From positions 1 to 64,000 of the forward strand of contig JAAVTG010000970.1 in the NCBI GenBank assembly GCA_011947345.1: a stretch of 64,000 nt of DNA. The letters are read 5' to 3'. The stretch comes from Phytophthora quininea. Lineage: Eukaryota > Oomycota > Peronosporomycetes > Peronosporales > Peronosporaceae. Shown in pieces: positions 44,921 through 55,968 of this stretch (its first letter is position 1; every line of letters begins with the position of its first letter). The translations under genes and the position numbers were made by a program. The notes below the pieces were generated by a model that searched no databases, was not told the origin of the DNA, and saw only the letters and a program-made list of their open reading frames with translations.

Positions 44921-45506
44921 TATTTTCTAAATTGGTTACTTTTCCAGGAAAAGTTATCTTAGAAGAAATTCAATAAATTTCTACGCGGGTTTTGCATATA
45001 GCGCTAGGACGTACTTGTAGGAAGCAGTAGAAAATATAGCGATTACCTTTTTGTTGTTCAGCGACGAAAATATATTTTTCTTTCGAGATAGCCATTCGAA
45101 CCTAAACGGACCGGTCCCTTTTCTGCCAATCGTTGAGGCTCACGTGTTTGACAGCCGGTGATTCGCTAAAAATACAGCGGCGGGCTTCTTCTTGCGGAAC
45201 CTGGCCTGCGCGTATGCGCACGGGGCAAATTGTAGCGCACTCGGTAGTGTGTCTGGAGTGGTCAGTCGTCTGTGCCGTGCTTGGGCACGAGACAACAGCT
45301 CGAAATCCGCAGTTGCCCATAGATAAGCTGCGGTGCGAACCGTCTCGCTGATTTCAACCAATTGTAACGCGCACGACTGACGTCTGTTCCCGGTGCCCAG
45401 CCGTCATTCGCCAAAAAGCCGGGAGAGCAAGTTCGCCCCTTTAGCCTCGCTCGCCGCCGCTCGGATAACCCCTCCTTCTTCCTCCGCCCCCACACAGCCA
45501 GCAGAG
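44921..45506. other. upstream region of casein kinase I copy 1
   Basis: No gene seen; includes the presumed promoter and 5' UTR. Confidence 0.35.
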
Positions 45507-46795
45507 ATGTCCCACCACCGAGAGCGCGCTGGAGCTGCGCGTCGGCAAGAAGTTCCGTCTGGGCCGCAAGATCGGCAGCGGCTCCTTCGGCGACGTGTAC
45601 GTGGGTACCAACATGACGTCGGGCGAGGAGGTGGGCATCAAGCTTGAGTCGGTCAAAAGCAAGCACCCGCAGCTGCTGTACGAGTCCAAGATCTACAAGA
45701 TCCTCAATGGCGGACGTACGTGGCGGCTTCCTACTGTTTGCTAGCAAGTAAAGAGCCCCTCCATACTGACTGTGTTGTCCGGGTTGTTCTTTTTCGGCAG
45801 TGGGCATTCCGGCGCTAAAGTGGTTCGGCGTGGAGGGCGAGTACAACGTCATGGTCATTGACCTGATGGGCCCGTCCCTGGAAGATCTGTTCAACTACTG
45901 CGGTCGCCGCTTCCAGCTCAAGACGGTGCTCATGATCGCTGACCAGCTGCTGTGTCGGCTCGAGTACTGCCACTCCAAGAACTTCATCCACAGAGATGTC
46001 AAGCCAGACAACTTCTTGATCGGACTGGGCAAACGCGCCCAGATCATCCACGTCATCGACTTTGGTCTCGCCAAGAAATACCGCGACCCGAAGACCCACC
46101 AACACATTCCGTATCGCGAGAACAAGAACCTGACGGGTACAGCCCGTTACGCGTCGATCAATACCCACGTGGGTATTGAGCAGAGTCGGCGCGATGATCT
46201 GGAGTCGCTGGGCTACGTGTACATGTACTTCATCCGTGGCAGTCTGCCGTGGCAGGGTCTGAAGGCGAACACGAAGAAGCAAAAGTACGAGAAGATCATG
46301 GAGAAGAAGATGAACACGCCGATCGAGGTGCTGTGCAAGGGTTACCCGGCCGAGTTCCGCGCGTACTTCGAGTACTGCCGCGCGCTGCGTTTCGACGACA
46401 AGCCGGACTACGCGTACCTGAAGCGTCTGTTCAAGGAACTGTTCTTCCGCAAGGGCTTCCAGTTCGACGCGATGTTCGACTGGACGGTGCTGAACCTGCG
46501 CAGCGGCCGTCGTGAACGCGGCACGAGCGGCGAGGGCGAGCGCAGCGCTCGCGCTGCTGACCCTCGTCAGGACTCGGGCCGTGGTCAGATCGCGTCGCAA
46601 GGCCGTGTGTTTGTTCGTGATGAGGCGAAGGAGGGCGATGCCCAGCTGCAGGCGCAGCAGTCGTACCGTTCTGCTGGTTACCGCGACGACCGTCAAGTGA
46701 GCCGCGATGCTGGCTACGCAGCTCCTCGCGTGGCGACGGGAAGCCGCGATGTTGCTGGCGGCGAGGCGAGGCCGGTCAGCCGGCAGCGCTACTGA
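45507..46795 (+). CDS. casein kinase I, tandem copy 1
   Basis: Ser/Thr kinase of the CK1 family, about 402 residues. Exon 1 45507-45715, intron with GTACGT ... CGGCAG, exon 2 45801-46795. Motifs: glycine loop [17 protein letters not shown] lysine in VGIKLES, catalytic loop [25 protein letters not shown], the CK1 signature [13 protein letters not shown], and [11 protein letters not shown]. The tail is Arg/Gly/Ser/Gln-rich ([20 protein letters not shown]) and ends PVSRQRY. The ATG (MSHH) is out of frame with the kinase domain by two bases; adding one GC unit in GAGAGCGCGCTGG at about 45527 joins them ([12 protein letters not shown]). The second copy has the same offset. Confidence 0.9.
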
Positions 46796-47559
46796 GGTGG
46801 CGAGCTGGCGAGCTGTTTGCTTCGCGGTGTCCTACGAAGTCTTGTAGGCGGAGGCGTAATGCGCGGCGCCACGCATGATCCGATAACACTTGTGCAGAAT
46901 ACCATGAATTGATTGAATTTGAGGACGACGGAATGCGCGGCGGCCGCTGGATGCACACGGGAATGCACGACAGAGGAAGGAACCAGAGACTTTGTCGGCT
47001 CGGCAGGCGCAGTGCTTTAGGAGAGTCTCCTAGTGCGGTGCTGCAGTTGAGAAGAGGACTTGGACGGTAGACGTTTGGACGTCGGAATACACTACACAGA
47101 GACGGACACTTACTTTTTCTTTGAAGACGGTTGTGCCGTCGGGGGATGGAACAGACACGAAAACATGGTCGATAGCAGATAGGCAGCAGCAACGTCCTTC
47201 TCGGTGGGCAAAGCTGCTGCCGGGACTCGTGAGCTGCTCGTCCATTTGCGCATGGCACGATGGGTCGAATGAAATGTACCCAATTCGTACCCTATTTGTA
47301 TCCATCTTGTTTTCTCTTGGATTGTCTATCGCGCTTGGCCCCCTTCCCTGGCTTGAGACTTGCCGCTGTTTCTCTCCTGCCTGCTTAAGTCCAGAGCGCG
47401 CTTCCACTTCGAGCAAGTAAGTACATGCGTCTTCGTGCCGTGCTTGAGCGCTGTCTTGGCACCGTAGAGCTGTTCTTCCGCCAGGGGTTACCCCGGAAGG
47501 AGGCTGTTTCTCAAGCCAATCACTAACCTTATTGGCTGTCATTCCTAGAGTACCCAACA
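46796..47559. other. spacer between the two CK1 genes
   Basis: No gene seen. Unlike the coding regions it shows no obvious match to the flanks of the other copy. Confidence 0.4.
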
Positions 47560-48772
47560 ATGTCCCGCGCACGAGAGCGCGCTGGAGCTGCGCGTCGGCA
47601 AGAAGTTCCGTCTGGGCCGCAAGATCGGCAGCGGCTCCTTTGGAGACATTTACCTGGGCACCAACATGACGTCGGGCGAGGAGGTGGGCATCAAGCTCGA
47701 GTCGGTCAAGACCAAGCACCCGCAGCTGCTGTACGAGTCCAAGATCTACAAGATCCTCAACGGAGGCTGTACGTTCAGAGCTTAGGAAAGGGTTACACGC
47801 CTGCTGGACGAGTGCTCATGTTATCGTGATGTGTTGATTTGCAGTGGGTGTCCCCAGCCTCAGATGGTTTGGCGTGGAGGGCGAGTACAACGTCATGGTC
47901 ATTGATCTGCTGGGCCCGTCCCTGGAAGATCTGTTCAACTACTGCGGTCGCCGCTTCCAGCTCAAGACGGTGCTCATGATCGCTGACCAGCTGCTGTGTC
48001 GTATCGAGTACTGCCACTCCAAGAACTTCATCCACAGAGATGTCAAGCCAGACAACTTCTTGATCGGACTGGGCAAACGCGCCCAGATCATCCACGTCAT
48101 CGACTTTGGTCTCGCCAAGAAATACCGCGACCCGAAGACCCACCAACACATTCCGTATCGCGAGAACAAGAACCTGACGGGTACAGCCCGTTACGCGTCG
48201 ATCAATACCCACGTGGGTATTGAGCAGAGTCGGCGCGATGATCTGGAGTCGCTGGGCTACGTGTACATGTACTTCATCCGTGGCAGTCTGCCGTGGCAGG
48301 GTCTGAAGGCGAACACGAAGAAGCAAAAGTACGAGAAGATCATGGAGAAGAAGATGAATACGCCGATCGAGGTGCTGTGCAAGGGTTACCCGGCCGAGTT
48401 CCGCGCGTACTTCGAGTACTGCCGCGCGCTGCGTTTCGACGACAAGCCGGACTACGCGTACCTGAAGCGTCTGTTCAAGGAACTGTTCTTCCGCAAGGGC
48501 TTCCAGTTCGACGCGATGTTCGACTGGACGGTGCTGAACCTGCGCAGCGGCCGTCGTGAACGCGGCACTAACGGTGATGCTCGTGCTGCTGATCCCCGGG
48601 AGAGCAGATCGCGTCACAGGGCGACCCCCAGCTGCAGGCGCAGCAGTCGTACCGTTCTGCTGGTTACCGTGATGACCGACAAGTCGATTTGGATGCAGGG
48701 TATCCGGCACCTCGTGTAGCAACAGGAGCCAGTTGTGATGCTCTTGGCGAAGACAGCCGACAGCGCTACTGA
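47560..48772 (+). CDS. casein kinase I, tandem copy 2
   Basis: Paralogue of the upstream gene with the same intron position: exon 1 47560-47768, intron to GCAG at 47844, exon 2 47845-48772. From [10 protein letters not shown] to [16 protein letters not shown] the DNA is almost identical to copy 1; the N-terminus ([10 protein letters not shown]), the intron and the tail diverge. A missing base in CCCCGGGAG near 48600 restores [20 protein letters not shown] and the end EDSRQRY at TGA 48770-48772. Start ATG 47560 (MSRA) shows the same two-base offset at GAGAGCGCGCTGG as copy 1. About 385 residues. Confidence 0.88.
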
Positions 48773-49467
48773 GATGGCACGCAGGTCGACGTTGGTGTAC
48801 TTTGCTGCATCACACACAAATTGCCCCTGTGAGTTGCTATTGATTTGAAGATCGGTAACATTGTCCCGGTGGAGCGGACACGGAACTGCAAACGAAAACG
48901 GAATGGCTGGTGAACACGATAGCGAACTGAGCGAGCGAGCATGGCAGACAAGCTCAACTCGAAGAAGAAGAAAAAACGATAGCACTTGGAAGATCATTAG
49001 AATAAGCGATGGAGGGTCGAGAGGAGGACGATAAACACGGAGGGACGAAGAAGAAGAGATGGATGAATGGGCAGGTCCAAGAGCCCATTCATAAGGTTGG
49101 AGTTGGGATGCCAAGACTGCCCGGGCCACGGTGCAGACTACAGTTTTGGTCGTTGACGAAGTTGCGCCTGGGTGGCTTGCAATGGCAGCAGTGTACGAGG
49201 CTTGTTAGCCTAAGAACTGCGTGTCCTTGGCGAATTTGAGCTTGGATTTATTTTACATTTCATGTGTGCGTGCCAATAAATTCGCTTCCTGGTTGTTAGT
49301 GGTGGCATTACGAGCTGCAAGAAATAGTCTTCCTATTCGGTGTGTCCCCTTTTCCTTCAACTTTTGAGGAGGATCATGTGTACTACACATACAACTGAAC
49401 AGCCATTGTGGTCATCGGGCTTGCTGGATTACGAGGTAGGTGGTCACCAACACATTACGATCGCTTC
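48773..49467. other. intergenic stretch before the bZIP cluster
   Basis: No gene seen. Confidence 0.35.
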
Positions 49468-50386
49468 ATGTCCGACACCAGCGTTAGCCACCCGCCCAAC
49501 TACCACGCAGTCAGCGACGCGGTTATCACCAAAATATTGCCTCTTCGCGCAAGACGTTTGCTGCTTTGTCAGCGGCTCGACGTTCGAGGGTGTGCAAAAG
49601 CGGCTGAAACTCGTCGGTGATAACACCAGCGTTATCAATCGCTCTTCCACCCCCGCAAGAAGAAGAAGAAGGTCACTGCCCAGATCAAGCGCATCCGAGA
49701 ACGCAATCGCTTGAACCAAGCGCGCTACAGGAAAAGGCAACGCAAGGTTATCCAAGAGCTAGAATACATGTGCGGGAGCTGCAAGAAGAAACCGAAGTGC
49801 AATGTCAAGCGCTGACCGCGGGCCAGTCCGGAAAGATACACGACACTTTGGGGGCGTTGCAATTGACGTGTTTCGAAGTCTTTCGTCACTGAGTCAAAGC
49901 ATTCGTGGCGGCTCGTCCAGGACGAGCCAAGTCCTCGCCGATCTCATCTACCACAGTGCCGACTTCTCCGAAAGAAATCCACATCCAGCAAGACTTGCTG
50001 CAGCGAACACTGACCCCGGATGTCACAGACGGTACTGCTCGCGGCGTAATGGCCTTGCTTGAAAAGTGGAACTTGCTGTACATCTACACTGGCGATCCTG
50101 GCATCGAGCTCGTCAGTCTGGACCTTACGTCCGAGAGGGCGCTGGTAGCCACCACGAAGTTGATCTGCACCGTCAGCGAGAACGCGCTCCGGAATGCGTT
50201 TCCCCACCTCCTGTACAAGAGCAAAACACTCAGTTTGTCGCCAATTGCAGCCAAGTTGCTTGGTCAGACGTTCACGGTGCGATTCGAATGGGAAACTCTG
50301 GTAAGCGTCGAGTGACGAGTGTGTTGAGTAAGGGGACATGCTCTCGAGATGACCAAGCGGAAGAGATCCAAAGGCTTGAAATTTAG
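49468..50386 (+). CDS. oomycete bZIP-family protein A (frame-broken)
   Basis: ATG 49468 gives MSDTSVSHPPNYHAVSDAVI, the start shared by this cluster. After a frame change the basic region reads IRERNRLNQARYRKRQRKVI, matching N-x7-R of bZIP DNA-binding helices, followed by a short leucine-zipper-like stretch. The C-terminal domain typical of the cluster follows: LTPDVTDGTARGVMALLEKW, FPHLLYKSKT, SPIAAKLLGQTF, ending near 50386. Several shifts break the frame, more than in copy B, and some fall outside long homopolymers, so it may be degenerating. Function inferred only as a transcription factor. Confidence 0.6.
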
Positions 50387-50744
50387 CGCTGCTATCTACA
50401 AGTACTAATACCGTTGCCCACCGAGAACTTTCGACTCTTCCAGAATGACCGGTGGGGTGTTTACCAGTGCAAGAGCTACTTATCCGGCGAGCGTTCCTGA
50501 ATCGAGACATGGCGCCACTGACGGAATTTGTACGCGGCGTTGATAAACGCGCTTCTTGAAGACTGGCCACTGCGAAAGGGATTCTAGCAATTGGTGGCGC
50601 TACACATTCTCCTCGTTCATGACGACAATGATGTCCGCCGCATGACAAATCTCAGCGCATGGTCACCGAACCGTACGTTTGCCTGAATTACGCCACAGGT
50701 TGTTATCATTCGTCAAGTTCCCCACTCAGCGCTGACTGTACGCA

Positions 50745-51742
50745 ATGAAGCACACCAGCGCGCTCTACCCGCCGAACTTCCACTCGCTCAGCGACCACAC
50801 GATTACCGACGTGCTGCAGCAGCATGTCGCTCCTTCGTCCGCCAACGTCATCGTCGCCATGGACTCGAGTCCACCGCTGCTGTCGCTATCGGAGACCAAA
50901 CGACGGGATTCTTCCGTCAAGAAGAAGCAACGGAGCAAGCGGCAAGGCAGCGCCCACAAGGCCAAAACCGATCGACTCAACTTGACGGCAGACCAAGCCT
51001 TCATTCGGGAACGCAACCGCACGCATCAGGTCCGCTTCAAGATGCGCCAGCTAAAAAGACCGAAGACCTCGAAAGCGACATCCAAAGACTGCGAGGCGAG
51101 ATCCAAAGGCTGGTGATTCATCGAGAGATCACAGCAGTTAATTCAGTGGTCACCACGACGCCGTGGAGTGTTGTACTCGAATACTTTCGGCTGTTCCGCG
51201 ATGGTGTCCACACTCCTGCCAATGTGGACGATGACGCATCGCCTTTGAGCGAGGAATTGCGAACGTTCCTGCATCAAATCATGGCGACGGACACCACGGA
51301 CGGAACTGCACTCGGCGTCGATGCAGTCCTCGAAGGTTGGAGACTGATGACGCTCTACAATGGGACGCCGCGCTCCACGCTCAAGCGACTGGAGGCTGGG
51401 CCAGGAGACTCGGTGGTCGCGACGGGAGAAGGGGTCCTCACCATTACGGAGAGAACGCTACGTCACGCGTTCCCGCACCTCATCCACGACGGTCACCGCG
51501 ACAAGTGGTCTCCAATGGCACGCAAACTGCTGGGCCAGCAGCTCAAGTATCGCGGAAAGGTGCGTTTTGGATGGGACGTGGAGGCGGGTCGGGTGACGAG
51601 CGTAGTGTTCAAGAGCGACCTGCTGGGTCCGATGCTGGAGCTGCTGGGCAATCTGGAGGATGCATCGAGCGTATTCGGCAATGCTCTTCTCACTCCGGAG
51701 TTCGGGCTGGTCCCGGGCCAGGACCTGTCCGATATATACTGA
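50745..51742 (+). CDS. oomycete bZIP-family protein B
   Basis: The best-preserved member, about 332 residues. ATG 50745 (MKHTSALYPPNFHSLSDHT). Basic region IRERNRTHQVRFKMRQLKK has Lys rather than Arg at the last conserved position of N-x7-R. One missing A near 51055 joins TEDLESDIQRLRGEIQRLV, a short coiled coil. The C-terminal domain runs from TTPWSVVLEYFRLFRDGVHT through ATDTTDGTALGVDAVLEGW, LRHAFPHLIHDGHRDKWSP, KLLGQQLKYRGKVRFGWD and MLELLGNLEDASSVFGNALL to LSDIY. That domain is shared with its neighbours; I do not know its fold. The last 479 bp recur, inverted, at 53281-53759. Confidence 0.8.
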
Positions 51743-51743
51743 T
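51265..51743. repeat. inverted duplicate arm 1
   Basis: Reads as the reverse complement of 53281-53759. I compared it by eye and found no mismatch or indel over 479 bp. It starts at GTTCCTGCATC and ends one base after the stop codon of bZIP gene B. Confidence 0.85.
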
Positions 51744-52074
51744 GTGCCGACTAAGAGAATAGGATGCAAGCAGTTGCCGTGGTTGAATAGATTTTCGGGC
51801 AAAGCGTTCTTTATGAAAAGCAGATCGTTGGCTTTTGAAGATGTTGCAATCTGACTCATGACTCGAAAGTGGTCGAAATGACCCTCGAGTTTTCTCCGTG
51901 CAACCAGCAATACCGCTGTCGCGAGCATGACCACCGAACCATTCAGACGACGATTGAACATGGTGAAGATGACAATCAAATCTCGTGATCTCAAGAAGCA
52001 ATGTACGTTTGTACGTAATACTCACAAAATCCCCGACAACACAGCCGTGAGGTGATTCCATTCCAAGATCTCCG

Positions 52075-52800
52075 ATGGAGAACAACAGCACGCTCTACCC
52101 TCCGAACTACCTCGCGCTCATCGACCGTGCAATCGCCAACGTAAAGAAGAACGTCCTACCTCCGTCTCAAGGAACACAGCCAACACCCCCAGACTGCCAA
52201 GCTCACGCAGTCCTTGGTCGCAACGAGCAACTTTTTCGGATGCAGCTCCTTGCCAACTCGGTCCCAAAAGACGAAGTCGGTATTATAGCACAGCAGAAAC
52301 GCGAGCGTGAACGCAACCGCGTCCACCAGGCGAGGGTTAAGAGGAGGCGGACCAAGAAGATCGAAAACCTTGAGAGCGACGTCCGAAGGCTGATAGAAGA
52401 GGTAACTGCAACAACTAAGCATTAACCGCGAGATCGCTGCCGTCACGGTGCTGTCCGCTGCGACGGTATGGGGTGTTACGACCGAGTACTGTTGGCTGTT
52501 CAAGCATGGCGTCGACACGTTTGTCAGTGCAAGAGCAAGTTCGTCCGCGCGCTTCCGGACCCAGCAAGTGTTTCTGCATCAAGTCATGGCACCCGATGTC
52601 ACTGACGGAACGGCCCGTGGGAGCAATTCTTGAAGGCTGGAGGCTTATGACACTCTACAACGGCGACCCAAACGTCAAGCTCAAGCGACTGGACCTTGGA
52701 CTGGGGATTCACTGGTCGCTTCGACGACGGGGTCTGCACCATCATCGAAAACACGCTACGCCACGCCTTCCGCATCTCACCCGTGGCGGAAACACCGCAA
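52075..52800 (+). pseudogene. bZIP-family member C, 3'-truncated
   Basis: ATG 52075 (MENNSTLYPPNYLALIDRAI) leads to a clear basic region RERERNRVHQARVKRRRTKK and zipper IENLESDVRRLIEEV. The C-terminal domain starts (VTTEYCWLFKHGVDT, APDVTDGTARG, ILEGWRLMTLYNGDPNVKL) but after TLRHAF near 52775 the sequence turns into an inverted fragment of another member. Lost its 3' third, so probably non-functional. Confidence 0.65.
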
Positions 52801-53189
52801 GTGCACGCTCTGCTTGAAGGCTGGAAGCTGGGGTTGCCAGAGAAAATCGATACCAGCTTCCAGCCCTCAAGCAGAGCGTTCACGCCTCGAGCTGTGCCAT
52901 CCGTGACGTCTGGCGCCATTGTTCGTTGGAGGAATGCCGGTTGCTGGAGGAATTTGCTCGGACAAAGCACCTTAGCAGTGAGCTCCGACCTCCACACTGG
53001 CTTGGACTCCGTTGCGAAAGAGCCGAAAGTACTCGACCGCAACGCTCCAAATTGTCGTTGTCGTCATCGCTGGCGAGGTGGCGGAGAGCACTTGGCTTTA
53101 CACCTCAAGCCATCGGACTTCGTCGTGCCGCTGAACGAGAGGTAGTTGGGCGGGTGAAGAGCGTGGTAGTGCATGGAGGAAATCGTTTT
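52797..53189 (-). pseudogene. bZIP-family member D, internally deleted, inverted
   Basis: The minus strand starts MHYHALHPPNYLSFSG (ATG near 53174-53189), like the other members, then skips the bZIP region and resumes WSVAVEYFRLFRNGVQA and APDVTDGTARGVNALLEGWK before meeting member C tail to tail. No DNA-binding helix remains. Confidence 0.6.
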
Positions 53190-53280
53190 GTGGTCATGCG
53201 TGAGCTATTTCGTGAGCAGTAAATGGGGTGATCACATGTGTCTGGATGTCTGTTAACAATCGACGCTGCTGCGCTCGTGG

Positions 53281-53759
53281 ATCAGTATATATCGGACAGG
53301 TCCTGGCCCGGGACCAGCCCGAACTCCGGAGTGAGAAGAGCATTGCCGAATACGCTCGATGCATCCTCCAGATTGCCCAGCAGCTCCAGCATCGGACCCA
53401 GCAGGTCGCTCTTGAACACTACGCTCGTCACCCGACCCGCCTCCACGTCCCATCCAAAACGCACCTTTCCGCGATACTTGAGCTGCTGGCCCAGCAGTTT
53501 GCGTGCCATTGGAGACCACTTGTCGCGGTGACCGTCGTGGATGAGGTGCGGGAACGCGTGACGTAGCGTTCTCTCCGTAATGGTGAGGACCCCTTCTCCC
53601 GTCGCGACCACCGAGTCTCCTGGCCCAGCCTCCAGTCGCTTGAGCGTGGAGCGCGGCGTCCCATTGTAGAGCGTCATCAGTCTCCAACCTTCGAGGACTG
53701 CATCGACGCCGAGTGCAGTTCCGTCCGTGGTGTCCGTCGCCATGATTTGATGCAGGAAC
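53281..53759 (-). pseudogene. bZIP-family member E: inverted exact copy of the gene B 3' end
   Basis: Encodes the same C-terminal 158 residues as gene B, ending LSDIY, with no sequence difference seen. It carries no start and no bZIP domain. It abuts member F head to head at 53760, where F loses its N-terminus. Confidence 0.8.
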
Positions 53760-53789
53760 CATGATGACCAACGTGTTCTCCGACAAGCG

Positions 53790-54619
53790 GCTATGGCTAC
53801 CGCCCATCGCTTCCTTCCACGGTAATGCAGTGGCAACTCGCCACCAAATCGCCCGAAGCCGTTCGACGCTTCCACCAGGCGCAATTCAAGAGGAGGTAGC
53901 TCAAGAAAACCGAAGGACTCGAGCACGACATCCAACGCCTCCGAGAGGAGATTCAGAGGCTTCAAGTGAGACGGGAAAGCTCCGCTCTCATAGTGTCGGT
54001 GACCACGTCCGCGTGGAGTGTGGCAGTCGAGTACTTTCGACTCTTTCATAATGGCGTCGACACGTCCGTGCAAGTTGTAAATGGGTCGACAGCCAGGGCC
54101 ACCGCCGCTTGTTCCGACCAATTCCGCATCCAGCAAATATTTCTACACCAAGTGATCGTGCCGGACGTGACCGACGGGACTGCACGCGGCGTCAACGAAC
54201 TGCTGGAGTCCTGGAAGCTCATGTCCATCTACAACGGCACGCCACGTTCCAGCTCAAGCGCCTGGAAATGGGGCCATAAGAACTCGGTGATGGGAACGAC
54301 ACAACGGGGATGTTCACCATCAGCGAACACAAGCTACGCCATGCGTTCCCACATCTCGTCCATGACGGCCACAGCGATCAATGGTCTCCGATCGCTGACA
54401 ACCTGCTTGGGCTGGCAATTTCTAGTGCTCGGGTCAATGCGCTTCGGGTGGGATCAGGACGAAGGCCGCGTGACGAGTGTGTACTTTAGAGGCGACATGC
54501 TCACGCCGTTGCTAGAGCTGCTGGGCAATCTAGAAGACGTGGCCAGTGTGTTTGGCAGTGCTCTGCTGACGCCAGAGTGCGGACTCGTTGCATGGCAAGA
54601 TCTCTCAACCATTTGCTAA
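53790..54619 (+). pseudogene. bZIP-family member F, 5'-truncated with nonsense codon
   Basis: The remnant of the basic region FHQAQFKRR is followed by TAG (53897-53899) where gene B has CAG for Gln, then LKKTEGLEHDIQRLREEIQR. The C-terminal domain is long: VEYFRLFHNGVDTSVQVV, IVPDVTDGTARGVNELLESW, out-of-frame SEHKLRHAFPHLVHDGHSD, then MRFGWDQDEGRVTSVYFRGD and LEDVASVFGSALL to the stop at 54619. The nonsense change is a substitution, so it is unlikely to be an indel artefact. Confidence 0.65.
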
Positions 54620-54655
54620 CTACATCTGTAACAAACGCAATGGCATCGACGCGTT

Positions 54656-55748
54656 TTAGATTCGTTCATTCATTTCCTCTTGGATGCTACTAGTAGGACT
54701 GAGAACGACAGAGTCTCGTTTCCGCTGTGGGCGAGGAATGAGCTCCGTGTCGATGAAATGGGCGGCACTTCGGCGTCGAATTCGACGGTACAGTGTGTTT
54801 TTCGTGCGTGCAGTAATAATGCGGTCGCTTTCCTCAAACAGGTAGTCGCCGAGACTGTAGATGGGGATCCCCATGTCCTGAATAGCTCGCATGCGTGTGA
54901 AGTGGCGGTAGACACTCGAGTTCACCTGCCGCTCGTGCTCGGAGCGCATTTCAAAGACGAAAGGGTCCAGATGCTGCTGGAAAATGTCCACCTCGTTCTT
55001 GAGCGTGTGGAAACGGACAAGTGCCTTCTGCCTCCGCACCAGCTCGTCCGACAAGTTTGCCAGTCCCATTTGATACGCAACCTCAGCAGCTTCTCTCTTC
55101 TCTCCGTTCTCGGTCGATTCGAGCTCCTACACAAAGTAAATTCAACTGAGCAAATGGGAACGAAACAACGTCACAGATACTACGAACCATAGCTTCGGTT
55201 TGCTTGACAAGGTCTTCATAGGCTTGGACCGCGGGCGTAGCATTGAGTCGATCAAAACGATTACGACCAGCTTTAGCTACCTGCTCCAAAGGCAAGCGTT
55301 AACAATGAGAAGAGGACCAGGCAGTGTCTTGATAGAGCCCCGAACCTTGAGCATGTGCCGTGGAGGCTGTTGCGCTGGAGGTTTTGGCGCTGGTGGTACG
55401 ATCGGAAAGTGCCGTCGATCTGCGTTGCGCATCATCCACGGCACTTTCACTGGATGAAGAGAGATTCTCTTGGATGCAGGTGGAGACACAGCTCCGATTT
55501 GGTTTCTTTGGTTTCTCCCACTCGGCTTAACGGATTGCTGCTGCGTTGGTCGATGAGGTTCTAGAGGAGTTGCAGAAGGAGTCACAGAGCCCCATGGACT
55601 CACTGCAGCTGAGCGAAATGGCTGTCGTGAAATGTACAAGTGAATACGAGTTGAAAAAGTACAAAGCAAAGCGATGCACCTACATCGAATTGAGCGTCAT
55701 CGCTGTCTCGACTGTACAAATGCCACCCTGAGCTCGGACGGCCTGTCA
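54656..55748 (-). CDS. coiled-coil protein of unknown function
   Basis: Two introns are readable near 55308-55270 (GTTCGG ... GAGCAG) and 55197-55129 (GTTCGT ... TGTGTAG). Joined product: a Pro/Gln-rich N-terminus (SPPASKRISLHPVKVPW, PIVPPAPKPPAQQPPRHML), then VAKAGRNRFDRLNATPAVQA, helix-rich QMGLANLSDELVRRQKALV, HTLKNEVDIFQQHLDPFVFE and RAIQDMGIPIYSLGDYLFEE, and a stop at 54656. The first exon is uncertain: ATG 55748 (MTGRPSSGWHLYSRDS) is the nearest candidate but does not splice cleanly in frame. No named domain recognised. Confidence 0.55.
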
Positions 55749-55968
55749 TGGCGGCGGAAGTAAGATATCCTGCAAGCACAGCCCTCTTCTTCCAGCAACC
55801 TGACCACCATCATAAGACCGTACACCTATTTTTACGGGCATCAACTTCCTCTCGATCAGCAGTTTGTTTCCAAGCAAATGTGTATTCCACAAAAGAATCA
55901 GTCTACGATTGAGCGTCCATCTAATTGTCCTCCAGCCCACTTGCAAACTCACAAAAATGTCTGCTAAT

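Noticed and set aside
45507..45600. Programmed ribosomal frameshifting at CK1 starts and elsewhere
   Set aside because: Breaks occur in unrelated genes at any homopolymer or GC run, without slippery-site and pseudoknot context; consensus error is simpler.
45815..46696. Minus-strand ORF of 293 codons opposite CK1 copy 1, with a near twin opposite copy 2 (47793-48722)
   Set aside because: Antisense shadows of a highly codon-biased kinase; their similarity to each other follows from the kinase identity.
51458..51994. Minus-strand ORF of 178 codons over bZIP gene B
   Set aside because: Antisense shadow; the same frame reappears on the plus strand in the inverted copy for the same reason.
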